Source of the DNA: Bacteroidia bacterium
GTDB lineage: Bacteria > Bacteroidota > Bacteroidia > DATLTG01
Direction: 5' to 3'
Assembly (NCBI GenBank): GCA_039924845.1
Contig: JBDTAC010000001.1
Span: 1-64,000 of the forward strand
Length of the DNA: 64,000 nucleotides
Shown: piece after piece, positions 28,855-38,002 of the stretch
Numbering within the stretch: the stretch's first letter is position 1
How the letters are laid out: every line of letters starts with the position of its first letter
Notes under the pieces: generated by a model
Databases searched by the model: none
What the model saw: the letters and a program-made list of their open reading frames with translations, nothing else
Told to the model about the DNA's origin: nothing
Position numbers and translations under genes: made by a program

Positions 28855-31800
28855 TTAAAAAAAGGCTCTTACTTGTGCGCCTCCGGTGTTTACAATATTA
28901 ACGCCTTCCGATTTCCGTCCGTCGTAAGTAATGCTTAATTGCATGTTATTGGAAAGATTGCGTTGGTACGAAATACCCCAAGTAAAATTATTTCCGTTTC
29001 GTAAGCCGTCCAACATTTCGAAAGCGAGAGCTGTATTTGCCAATCCGTTATAATTAATGTTCACATAATCTGCTTTCAAATTAAAACTCCCGGTGGAAAG
29101 CACATTGTATTTTAGTTCGGTCGTATAATCTTGTTCGATGGCATTTTGTCCGCCATCGCCCACACTATTTTGTTTGTCGGTATATTTAAATGCAAAGCTG
29201 AGGCGGAAAACACTTCCGGGTTGATAGCTAACTTTCGGCGTTGCCTGATAATAACGGATGTTGTAATTATTGGCAATAAAGTATTGCGAATTACTGAGTT
29301 TCACTCCGTCTTGATAATTGCTTGTGAAGGTCCATTTTTGAGAAAGATTCCAACGCAAGTTTACTTCTTTGTAAGTATTTACGCGCGCATCCAATCCATA
29401 AGTAAGCAATGATTTATTGCTGATGTTTTGCCAACCGGCATCTATCCCGAAAACGGGATCTAAGGGATTAAAAAAAATGGTGTTCCGAAAAGAAGAGTTG
29501 AGCGAAACCAAACTGGTATCCAATGTGCTTTGCATAAAAGGATTGTACGCCGTAATTAAATTGCTATTGGTTGTTTGCTTGTCGGTGCGATACGCTGTTT
29601 GATCGGAGAAGTGAGAAATTATTTTTTTGAAGCCCGTTTTATTTGCCCAAATAGCTGCGGGTCGCAGGTTAAGTTGTTCACTAAACTGGTCGGTATACGT
29701 TTTTATGTATTGATTGGTGGGCGTATAAACGCGGATATAATCTGCTTGATCTGGAAAAGCCGCAATCGGAAACTCGTTTAATTCCTTGATGCCGTCGCCA
29801 TTATAATCTACCCAAGTGTAAACGCCTTGTCCTGGTGGAACTTGAATATATGTGTATTGTTGTTTGGCTTGTAAACCAGATCCGATTTGATAAAAAGAGT
29901 TGGAGGTAAGTGTACCTTTAAATGCTCGAAAATTGTATTCAATTCTTCCCAATACAGAGTTATCCGGCTTTTGCAGCGAAATGGTGGTGTCCAAAATTTG
30001 TAATTGACGATAGGTAATAGTGGCTTTGAACAAGCTATTACTATTCTTCAAAAAATTAAAATTGAATGAAAAATTTCGAGCAAAATCGGCTTTTTGCAAG
30101 CCATTGTTTTTTTCTGCATAATCAGTGCGTTGTAAATAATCGAAGGCACATTTGTTTTTTACTGTATCTGCATTGCTGATAAAAGCTTCTTGTTGAAAAA
30201 ACTGATAACTGTTTGCTTGTAAACTGTCCGAATTCTTATTGATAAAATGATTCACTTCGGAAGCTTCTTTCAAACCTATTATCAAAAAAATAATTTTTTG
30301 AGAGGCGGAAATATAGTGCCGTAAAAAATCAGTTTTATCCACTAATGTTTTTGTATTGAGATAACTTCCGTTGAAATTAAGCATGAAATTTTTATCTTTA
30401 TAGTTTCCAGACAAGCCATTTTTCAAAGCATTGTAATCGTTGCCTTCATAAAAAGTATTAAACGTATAATTGATCATTCCTTTGGTTTGATTAGATAAGC
30501 CGAGGTTGGCGCCAAAAATATTTTGGTTGTTGTAAATGGTTGAATTGCTACGGTTCCAATCGCGATCAAATTCGGTGCTTCGATACGTTTCAATCGGTGC
30601 AAAATTTTTCTGAACGGCTTCATAATCTATAGAAGAAATAAAATTCCAGAAATCCATTTTCTTTCGCTCCATACTGTCGCTGCTCAACGGAATTACATTA
30701 TTGAGTTTCATTTTCAAGCCGTAGCCTACATCGTTTTGCTTGCCGATAGTCGAAAAAGTATTGACATCGTTATTGCTCAAAGCTGTTTCTACTGTTACAT
30801 TACTGTATTTCGAAAGCAAGTAATCGGCGCCGAGTGTCAGCATTTGTTTCTTTTTAGGCGTAACGAGTAAAGCAACTGGTTCGTAAGCGCCTTGCGGTAC
30901 GCCACTTATAGGAGTAATCCACTGAAAGACTTTTCCGTTGGCACTTGAATTTATCGGATTGTAATTTCCTTTTCCTTGTCCTACTAGCCCGAAACTTAGT
31001 TGAAAATGGGCTTTCGTAGAATCAATAGAATAGGCATAAATCGGATATGTAATAAAATTAACAATCGTGTCTTTTTTGGCATATAATACTTCCGAATTAT
31101 TAAAAGCAACACTGTCGACACTCGGCGTTATAGCTTGCTGAATGCTATCTCCAACGCTTGCTATTAATTGTTTTTGTTGTTGTGTAAGTTGTTGTTGCAG
31201 CGGTTGACTTTTACTATCTTGTTCCGAATAGGCATTAAAACGCAGTTTCAATTTTTTGGTATCGTATTCGTCTCCAAAATGAACGAGTGAGCGTACGTAA
31301 TTTTGGTCGGAATATTGGAATTGCGCCACAATCCGCGTATCTTTTGTGATAATGTGTTTCGGTGTAAACGTAACTTCGGCAGTATTATAATTAATTACGT
31401 AATCGTTGTCTTGCCCGCGCACCATCAGTTGCCCGTCAATATAAATTTGTTCTGTTCCAGATAAAACGATGACATACAATTCGTTTTCTGCGCCATTTAA
31501 GCGATACGGTCCTTGGTTTCCATCAATTCCAATAATTTCATTGCGCGAAAATTTTCCTTTAGAAATAGCAGCGCTGAAAGTTGTCTTCATCACTTTTGAG
31601 GTATCTTTTTTAGTGGACGAAATCGGGAACAGTGTGGAAAAGCTCAAGCCAGAGGCTTTTTTATCAAAAACCATAAAATAACTGTTGGGTCGCGTAAGTA
31701 AAAAATCGCCCGCAATTAATTTGGAACGTTTATCTGTTAATTGAATAAAAACTCTATCGAACTGCTGCAATTGCTGCGTATTTCCATCGGGCTGGATTGG

Positions 31801-32376
31801 AATATTATTATCCGTAGCCGCCATTAAAATATCAATATTATTAGTCAAATGTCCGGAAAGCTGCAAATTCAAATTCGAATTGACAGAAACATCTTGCGTA
31901 TTGCCCATAGTAATACCTCTGGAAATACTGCCGCTTTTGTTTAACCCTGTCGTTTTAAAGGGATCTGTGTCGGTTGTTTTGTCCACATCGTATTCAAAAG
32001 GATTGTAGTTTCCAAAAATATCTGGACGAATTTTATCGACATTTTTATGCTGCCGCGATTGTGAAAATAAGTATGGAAAGACACGATAGGAGAGAAAAAC
32101 CTTTTTTCCGGCAACCTGTTTTTGAGGTATTTTTTTTAGATCAAAAATAAGTAAGGCATTCACATAATCTATGCGATAAAAAGCAGAATCCATTTTTACG
32201 GTGTCCGAAAAATTAATTTTCAAAGAGCCCGGAATAATGCTCAACGAATCTATTTTTACGGTATCTTTTTCAGATAAGAAAATAAATTTGGTGTGTATAT
32301 TGCTTCCGCTTTGCGCGAAAACAGTGCAAGGCGAAGCTAAAATAGAAACAAGGAAAATCGAAAAAAAAATTTTCAC
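28855..32376 (-). CDS. Large secreted envelope protein, 1173 aa
   Basis: Signal peptide to VFAQ. The protein is rich in alternating polar and aromatic residues and ends with a beta-strand (GAQVRAFF), as in outer-membrane barrels. Around residue 145 it has a SGSISRGITMGNTQD segment and NLQLSGHLTN, which I associate with uncharacterised large Bacteroidota envelope proteins (family recognition only, no named function). A calcium-binding-like DYNGDGIKELNEFP sits near residue 850. Two AT palindromes inside give KKIISHFSD and QKIIFLI. Divergent from xth. Confidence 0.65.
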   Translation of the reverse strand: MKIFFSIFLVSILASPCTVFAQSGSNIHTKFIFLSEKDTVKIDSLSIIPGSLKINFSDTVKMDSAFYRIDYVNALLIFDLKKIPQKQVAGKKVFLSYRVFPYLFSQSRQHKNVDKIRPDIFGNYNPFEYDVDKTTDTDPFKTTGLNKSGSISRGITMGNTQDVSVNSNLNLQLSGHLTNNIDILMAATDNNIPIQPDGNTQQLQQFDRVFIQLTDKRSKLIAGDFLLTRPNSYFMVFDKKASGLSFSTLFPISSTKKDTSKVMKTTFSAAISKGKFSRNEIIGIDGNQGPYRLNGAENELYVIVLSGTEQIYIDGQLMVRGQDNDYVINYNTAEVTFTPKHIITKDTRIVAQFQYSDQNYVRSLVHFGDEYDTKKLKLRFNAYSEQDSKSQPLQQQLTQQQKQLIASVGDSIQQAITPSVDSVAFNNSEVLYAKKDTIVNFITYPIYAYSIDSTKAHFQLSFGLVGQGKGNYNPINSSANGKVFQWITPISGVPQGAYEPVALLVTPKKKQMLTLGADYLLSKYSNVTVETALSNNDVNTFSTIGKQNDVGYGLKMKLNNVIPLSSDSMERKKMDFWNFISSIDYEAVQKNFAPIETYRSTEFDRDWNRSNSTIYNNQNIFGANLGLSNQTKGMINYTFNTFYEGNDYNALKNGLSGNYKDKNFMLNFNGSYLNTKTLVDKTDFLRHYISASQKIIFLIIGLKEASEVNHFINKNSDSLQANSYQFFQQEAFISNADTVKNKCAFDYLQRTDYAEKNNGLQKADFARNFSFNFNFLKNSNSLFKATITYRQLQILDTTISLQKPDNSVLGRIEYNFRAFKGTLTSNSFYQIGSGLQAKQQYTYIQVPPGQGVYTWVDYNGDGIKELNEFPIAAFPDQADYIRVYTPTNQYIKTYTDQFSEQLNLRPAAIWANKTGFKKIISHFSDQTAYRTDKQTTNSNLITAYNPFMQSTLDTSLVSLNSSFRNTIFFNPLDPVFGIDAGWQNISNKSLLTYGLDARVNTYKEVNLRWNLSQKWTFTSNYQDGVKLSNSQYFIANNYNIRYYQATPKVSYQPGSVFRLSFAFKYTDKQNSVGDGGQNAIEQDYTTELKYNVLSTGSFNLKADYVNINYNGLANTALAFEMLDGLRNGNNFTWGISYQRNLSNNMQLSITYDGRKSEGVNIVNTGGAQVRAFF

Positions 32377-32439
32377 AAGTCGAATTTATTGATTTTTAGT
32401 TTAATTTATACTTTTGACAATTATACAATACGTAAAAAA

Positions 32440-33207
32440 ATGAAAAAAATTATATCCTATAATGTAAATGGTATTCGATCGGCACTTAGCAAAGGTTGGA
32501 TGGATTGGCTAAAAGCAACCGATCCAGACATTGTTTGTTTGCAGGAAATAAAAGCAAATCCAGAACAATTAGATCTCACGCTTTTCGAAAATGCAGGCTA
32601 TCATCATTATTGGTATCCCGCTCAGAAAAAGGGTTACAGCGGTGTTGCCATTTTATCGAAACAAAAACCCAAACACGTAGAATACGGTTGTGGCATCGAA
32701 AAATACGATGCGGAAGGAAGAGTTTTACGCGCCGATTTCGAAAATTTTTCGGTAATGAGCGTTTACATGCCTTCGGGCTCCAGCGGAGAGGAGCGTCAAG
32801 CATTTAAAATGGAGTGGCTCAAAGATTTTCAAAAATACATTGACGGTTTGAAAAAAAAATTCCCAAACCTGGTTATTTCAGGCGATTATAATATTTGCCA
32901 TAAACCCATCGACATTCACAATCCGGTGAGTAACGCCAATTCTTCGGGCTTTTTGCCGGAAGAAAGATCGTGGATTGACGGTTTTATGAAAAGTGGTTTT
33001 GTGGATACATTCCGACATTTTAATGCAGAGCCACACAATTATACTTGGTGGAGTTTTCGCGCCAATTCGCGCGCAAAAAACTTAGGTTGGCGCATCGATT
33101 ATCATTTGGTGAGCAGTCCCTTGGAAGCAAAACTAAAACGTGCCGTTATTTTTCCGCAAGCTAAACATTCCGATCATTGTCCGATTTTAGTGGAACTGGA
33201 TTTTTAG
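32440..33207 (+). CDS. xth: Exodeoxyribonuclease III (AP endonuclease)
   Basis: I choose ATG 32440 (MKKIISYNVNGIRSAL), the standard family start; the upstream in-frame ATG at 32389 would add 17 atypical residues. A 255-residue Mg-dependent ExoIII/APE1-type enzyme of base-excision repair. Motifs: NVNGIR, LQEIKA (metal-binding Glu), GDYNICH and the C-terminal HSDHCPI with the catalytic His. The stop overlaps the first base of an AT palindrome. Confidence 0.95.
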   Translation: MKKIISYNVNGIRSALSKGWMDWLKATDPDIVCLQEIKANPEQLDLTLFENAGYHHYWYPAQKKGYSGVAILSKQKPKHVEYGCGIEKYDAEGRVLRADFENFSVMSVYMPSGSSGEERQAFKMEWLKDFQKYIDGLKKKFPNLVISGDYNICHKPIDIHNPVSNANSSGFLPEERSWIDGFMKSGFVDTFRHFNAEPHNYTWWSFRANSRAKNLGWRIDYHLVSSPLEAKLKRAVIFPQAKHSDHCPILVELDF

Positions 33208-33230
33208 TTCAAAAAAATAATTTTTTGAAC
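33207..33230. repeat. AT palindrome at the xth stop
   Basis: Perfect 10-base arms GTTCAAAAAA and TTTTTTGAAC around ATAA, beginning at the last base of the xth stop codon. A T-run follows, so termination is plausible. Confidence 0.8.
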
Positions 33231-33325
33231 GCTTTTTTACTTTTCTTTAAAAAAAGTATCATTTCTAAATTTAATCATTACATTTGTAATGTAGTTGACT
33301 TTAGCTTTAATTCATCGAAGAATAT

Positions 33326-35083
33326 ATGAAGAAAATTTTTTACACCCTACTTGTATTGGGTTTCTTGAGCTCATGTGGCGGAAATCACAATGATAACACA
33401 GACAATCGCGTCGCAAAAGGCAATGTATCTTATGGTGGCGTTTTTCGGATGAATGAAGTAGAAGATTTTAGGAGCCTTTTTCCTTTGAATGTTACGGAAA
33501 TTACCAGTTTTCACATTACATCTCAAATTTACGAAGGATTGGTAAAACTTTCGCAAAGCGATTTAACAGTAATACCTTGTATCGCTCAAAAATGGGATAA
33601 AAGTCCAGATGCAAAAACGTGGACTTTTTACCTTCGTAAAAATGTTTATTTTCAAGATGACGCTTGCTTTCCGGACGGAAAAGGGAGAGCCGTAACTGCA
33701 AAAGATTTCAAATATTGTTTTGATCAATTGTGTGCTGTTAGTCCGCAAAACCAACAATACCAAGCTACTTTTAAGGATCGCGTAGAAGGTGCTAATGAGT
33801 ATTATCAATCTACTATTGATAAAAAGCCTTTGGTTGGAGGCGTTTCAGGAGTAAAAGTGATTGATGATTACACCATTCAAATTACGTTAAAATATCCTTT
33901 CGCGGGCTTTCTTAACATACTTACGATGCCAGGCTGTTGGCTGTATCCAAAAGAAGCAATTGATAAATATGGAATTGATATGCGTTCAAAATGCGTTGGT
34001 ACTGGACCTTTTCAAGTAAAAGAAATGAAAGAAGGCGATGCCGTTATTTTAACCCGCAATCCAAAATATTGGGACGTGGACGAATTTGGGAACCAACTTC
34101 CGTATTTAGATGCCGTTAAAGTGAGCTTTATCAAGGAAAAGAAATCGGAATTGCTCGAGTTCAAGCAAGATCATTTAGAAATGGTTTTTCAACTTCCTAC
34201 CGAATTTATAGATGATATAGTGGGCGAAGTACAAAATGCTAAAAAAGTCAACAATTTCAATTTGCAAGTAGAACCGGCGATGAGTATTTTTTATTACGGT
34301 TTTCAAAATCAAACTGTTCCTTTCGAAAATAAAAAAGTACGCCAAGCCTTTAATTACGCAATTGATCGTGAAAAAATTGTGAAGTTTACGCTGCAAGGAG
34401 AAGGCATTCCGGGCTTTTACGGAATTGTTCCACCTTCCTTCAGTAATTATGATTACAAAGACATAAAAGGCTATGATTTTGATGTCAATAAGGCACAAAA
34501 ATTACTTGCCGATGCAGGATATCCAAACGGGAAAGGATTTCCGAAAATTACCTTGCAAACCAACAGTGGAGGAGGAGATAGAAACATTCAGATTGCCGAA
34601 GTCATCCAAAAGATGCTGAAAGAAAATTTGAATGTAGATATAGAAATAAATGTGATGCCTTTTGCGCAACATTTAGAAGCATTGGAAACGGGCAAAGCAA
34701 CTTTTTGGAGAACGGGCTGGATTGCCGATTATCCCGATCCAGAAACATTTCTTTCCTTGCTTTACGGACCTTATGTTCCGAAAACACTTTCTGAAAAATC
34801 GTACATCAATTCTGTGCGTTATAAAAGTGCCAAATTCGATTCTTTGTTTTCCATGGCTTTGCGCGAAACCGATGATACCAAACGTTTTGAATTGTATAAA
34901 GATGCCGACCAAGTGGGCATAGACGATGCGGCTTACATGCCAATTTTTTATGAAGAAAATTATCGTTTGGTTCAAAAATATGTGAAAAATTTCGACATCA
35001 ATGCGATGGAATACCGCGATTTAGAAAAAGTATATTTCGATAAAAAAGAACAAGAAAAAGAACAACAATCTTTGACACAATAA
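33326..35083 (+). CDS. ABC transporter substrate-binding lipoprotein, family 5 (peptide type)
   Basis: A 585-residue periplasm-facing lipoprotein with lipobox GFLSSC (lipidated Cys17). It has the SBP_bac_5 fold: WTFYLRKNVYFQDD, ALNYAIDRE-like QAFNYAIDREKI near 340, and GYPNGKGFPKITLQ. It would bind peptides or similar solutes. No permease or ATPase gene adjoins it, so partners lie elsewhere. A TACATTTG box at 33279-33286 may be its -7 element. Confidence 0.9.
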   Translation: MKKIFYTLLVLGFLSSCGGNHNDNTDNRVAKGNVSYGGVFRMNEVEDFRSLFPLNVTEITSFHITSQIYEGLVKLSQSDLTVIPCIAQKWDKSPDAKTWTFYLRKNVYFQDDACFPDGKGRAVTAKDFKYCFDQLCAVSPQNQQYQATFKDRVEGANEYYQSTIDKKPLVGGVSGVKVIDDYTIQITLKYPFAGFLNILTMPGCWLYPKEAIDKYGIDMRSKCVGTGPFQVKEMKEGDAVILTRNPKYWDVDEFGNQLPYLDAVKVSFIKEKKSELLEFKQDHLEMVFQLPTEFIDDIVGEVQNAKKVNNFNLQVEPAMSIFYYGFQNQTVPFENKKVRQAFNYAIDREKIVKFTLQGEGIPGFYGIVPPSFSNYDYKDIKGYDFDVNKAQKLLADAGYPNGKGFPKITLQTNSGGGDRNIQIAEVIQKMLKENLNVDIEINVMPFAQHLEALETGKATFWRTGWIADYPDPETFLSLLYGPYVPKTLSEKSYINSVRYKSAKFDSLFSMALRETDDTKRFELYKDADQVGIDDAAYMPIFYEENYRLVQKYVKNFDINAMEYRDLEKVYFDKKEQEKEQQSLTQ

Positions 35084-35103
35084 TTTTATAAAATTTTTAT
35101 TTT

Positions 35104-35166
35104 AAAAAACCCGCGAAAAATTTCGCGGGTTTTTTAATGCTCGAAAAAAATAATTTTTTGAAACGC
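35104..35166 (+). terminator. GC-rich terminator followed by an AT palindrome
   Basis: 35104-35135 has arms AAAAAACCCGCGAAA and TTTCGCGGGTTTTTT, a strong intrinsic terminator for the substrate-binding protein gene. Directly after it, 35139-35166 is an AT palindrome (GCTCGAAAAAAATAATTTTT core). Here the repeat is not needed as a terminator, which matters for judging its role. Confidence 0.85.
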
Positions 35167-35219
35167 ATTTTTAATATTGTATTTTTATCGAACCGCAAAT
35201 TATTGTAATAATACATTGC

Positions 35220-36437
35220 ATGAAACGAAAAATAAAATTTCTATTTTTTCTAATTCTGATTTTTGCTTTTGCACAAATTAGCAAAGCCCAAAATAAACAA
35301 TTGCATTATACTTCTTATGGAAAAGATTCTACTAAAACAGAAGTAGATTGGTATAATAATCATCAAAAAAGGAAAGAAATAATTACTGAGCCAAATGGAA
35401 TTGAAGTGAAAAAATATTGGTGCGCAAATGGGCAATTGTTATTGAAAGATTCTTTAAAAAATCATTTACTGATAAACCGATTGGTTTGTAACGATACTAA
35501 AGGAGTTCCTTTAAATATAGGAACATTCAAAAATGGCAATGGTATTTTGTTAAGCTATTCCGATATGGAATATTTTTATGGTGGGGACAACACTGATAAA
35601 GTGAAAACAAGTTATACTTACAAAAACGGAAGACGATATGGATTGACAGTAACTTATTTTGATTATCCAAAAGATACTTCGGGAATATATCATTACGATA
35701 AAAATGGTGCTGTTACTGGAAAATATATTCAATATTTTTCTAATCACAAAGAGGCAGAAGTGGGCTATTATAAATCTGGACAGCAACAAGGTTTGGTAAA
35801 AACTTACAACACAGATGGTAAATTGATAGAGGAAAGCAACTACGTAAATGGAAAATTAATTAGCAAAAAAGATTTTTTAAATGAGAACAAAGTTGTAGAT
35901 GATAAAAAAAGAATCGCAATTATTAATTCATTTTTAAATGCACTAAAAACAAATTACAATCCAGATAGTGTTCGGTTTAAATATTATTATCCAAAAGTAC
36001 TTGCGCTTCTTTATAGTAAATATTTAGCTTTTAGTGAAAGTGATACATCTGATATTTATCAACAACAGAAAGTAGATATAAGAACAGAAAATAACTTGAT
36101 AAAAGAATTAAGTGATAGTGTAAAAAAGAATAAATATATTGTATTGAATTACAAAACAGCAGAAATAAAATATCCTCATGTCGCTTCTTATAGTCGTTAT
36201 TCGTCCAGTCCAACCAATTCGTATTACTATTCATTAAAAGATGTATTTGTTATAGTTTTTGAAAAAAAATTCTACCGTTACATTTTGATGCGCGGAAATA
36301 AAATACAAGATATTCTTTATGGTATTTATAATCCAAAGGCTCTTGATTATTGGGTATTTCCAGTTGATTATGGATATACTTATAAAGTAAATTTTTGGGA
36401 TGATACTGTTAAAATACCTTTGATTTTAAAGAAGTAA
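35220..36437 (+). CDS. Secreted MORN-like repeat protein
   Basis: A 405-residue protein with a signal peptide ending at SKAQ. Residues about 120-220 contain MORN/YwqK-type repeats (YKNGRRYGLTVTYFD, YDKNGAVTGKYIQYF, YKSGQQQGLVKTYN, YVNGKLI). The C-terminal half is unclassified. Such proteins occur widely in Bacteroidota without a proven role. Its 5' region repeats the sequence context seen before the OmpA-like gene at 13.9 kb (tatttttatc preceded by an AT palindrome). Confidence 0.7.
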   Translation: MKRKIKFLFFLILIFAFAQISKAQNKQLHYTSYGKDSTKTEVDWYNNHQKRKEIITEPNGIEVKKYWCANGQLLLKDSLKNHLLINRLVCNDTKGVPLNIGTFKNGNGILLSYSDMEYFYGGDNTDKVKTSYTYKNGRRYGLTVTYFDYPKDTSGIYHYDKNGAVTGKYIQYFSNHKEAEVGYYKSGQQQGLVKTYNTDGKLIEESNYVNGKLISKKDFLNENKVVDDKKRIAIINSFLNALKTNYNPDSVRFKYYYPKVLALLYSKYLAFSESDTSDIYQQQKVDIRTENNLIKELSDSVKKNKYIVLNYKTAEIKYPHVASYSRYSSSPTNSYYYSLKDVFVIVFEKKFYRYILMRGNKIQDILYGIYNPKALDYWVFPVDYGYTYKVNFWDDTVKIPLILKK

Positions 36438-36438
36438 T

Positions 36439-36508
36439 TTAAAAAATAATTTTTCAAAGCCCTAAAATCAACACGAAAATTCACCTTCAAAAAAATAATT
36501 TTTCAAAC
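36439..36508. repeat. Two AT palindromes between the MORN-like gene and asnS
   Basis: 36439-36458 follows the MORN-like stop; 36485-36508 reads CTTCAAAAAAATAATTTTTC plus AAAC. No other terminator is seen here. Confidence 0.75.
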
Positions 36509-36599
36509 ATCTTTTTCTTTCTCCAATTATATTCTAACAAAACCTTGCCGAACGGTATAAATTTCGTTTTTTTGTATTCGGATTTTTATCAAAATAATT

Positions 36600-37991
36600 A
36601 TGACACTTAAAAGAACAAAGGTGATTGATTTGCTGAAATCAGCAGATTACGGAAAAGAAGTAATAGCAAAAGGTTGGGTACGCACCAAGCGCGGAAATAA
36701 AAATGTAGCGTTTATTGCGCTCAACGATGGCTCCGTGATTCATTCCATACAAGTGGTGGTAGAGATTGCAAATTTCGGTGAAGAAGCATTAAAAAATATT
36801 TCTACCGGAGCGTGTATTGGCGTAGTAGGAACACTTGTGCAATCACAAGGACAAGGACAAGCCGTGGAAATTCAAGCAACGAAAATAGAAGTGTATGGCA
36901 TTGCCGATGCGGAAACTTTTCCCTTACAGAAAAAAGGACACACACTCGAATTTCTTCGCGAAATAGCACATTTGCGTCCGCGTACCAATACGTTTGGAGC
37001 CGTTTTGCGCATTCGTCATGCAATGGCTTTCGCGATTCATAAATTTTTTAACGACAAAGGATTTTTCTATTTGCATGCGCCCATTATTACAGGATCGGAT
37101 GCAGAAGGCGCGGGAGAAATGTTTCACGTTACCAATTTTGATTTGGCAAATCCAGAAAAAAATCCAGACGGAACCATCAATTACAAAAAAGATTTTTTCG
37201 GAAAAGAAACCAACCTCACTGTTTCCGGTCAGTTGGAAGCAGAATTGGGCGCATTGGCTTTGGGTTCTGTTTATACTTTTGGTCCTACATTTCGTGCAGA
37301 AAATTCAAACACACCGCGCCATTTGGCGGAATTCTGGATGATTGAACCAGAAATGGCTTTTTGCGATATTCATGATAACATGGATTTAGCCGAAGAAATG
37401 CTGAAATATTTAGTGCGTTACGCCTTGGAACATTGCAAAGATGATTTGGAATTCTTAAATACAATGTACGACAAAGAATTATTGAATCGTTTAAAATCTG
37501 TTACTGTAAAGCCTTTTCAGCGATTGTCTTATACCGAAGCAGTCGAAATCCTTCAGAAATCAGAAAAGAAATTTGAATTTAAAGTCGAGTGGGGAACGGA
37601 TTTGCAAAAGGAACACGAAAATTATTTGGTGGATCATTTCGCTTCACCTGTTATTCTTTCGGATTATCCGAAACACATCAAAGCATTTTACATGAAACAA
37701 AATGACGACGGAAAAACGGTGCGTGCAATGGATGTTTTGTTTCCGTATATCGGAGAAATTATTGGTGGATCACAGCGCGAAGAAAATTACGAAAAATTAA
37801 TTTCACGCGTTACGGAAATGGGAATAAAAGAAGAACATTTGTGGTGGTATTTAGAAACACGAAAATTTGGAACCTGCGAACACAGCGGCTTCGGACTCGG
37901 ATTTGAACGTTTGGTGATGTTTATTACTGGTATGACAAATGTGCGCGATGTGATTCCGTTTCCGCGAACTCCGCAAAACGCTGAATTTTAA
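36600..37991 (+). CDS. asnS: Asparaginyl-tRNA synthetase
   Basis: A 463-residue class IIb synthetase. It has an N-terminal OB-fold anticodon domain ([15 protein letters not shown]), motif 2 as [17 protein letters not shown], and motif 3 as [21 protein letters not shown] points to AsnRS rather than AspRS. First gene of asnS-rpoN-tyrS; rpoN follows after 11 bases. Confidence 0.97.
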   Translation: MTLKRTKVIDLLKSADYGKEVIAKGWVRTKRGNKNVAFIALNDGSVIHSIQVVVEIANFGEEALKNISTGACIGVVGTLVQSQGQGQAVEIQATKIEVYGIADAETFPLQKKGHTLEFLREIAHLRPRTNTFGAVLRIRHAMAFAIHKFFNDKGFFYLHAPIITGSDAEGAGEMFHVTNFDLANPEKNPDGTINYKKDFFGKETNLTVSGQLEAELGALALGSVYTFGPTFRAENSNTPRHLAEFWMIEPEMAFCDIHDNMDLAEEMLKYLVRYALEHCKDDLEFLNTMYDKELLNRLKSVTVKPFQRLSYTEAVEILQKSEKKFEFKVEWGTDLQKEHENYLVDHFASPVILSDYPKHIKAFYMKQNDDGKTVRAMDVLFPYIGEIIGGSQREENYEKLISRVTEMGIKEEHLWWYLETRKFGTCEHSGFGLGFERLVMFITGMTNVRDVIPFPRTPQNAEF

Positions 37992-38002
37992 TTTTACAGA
38001 AA

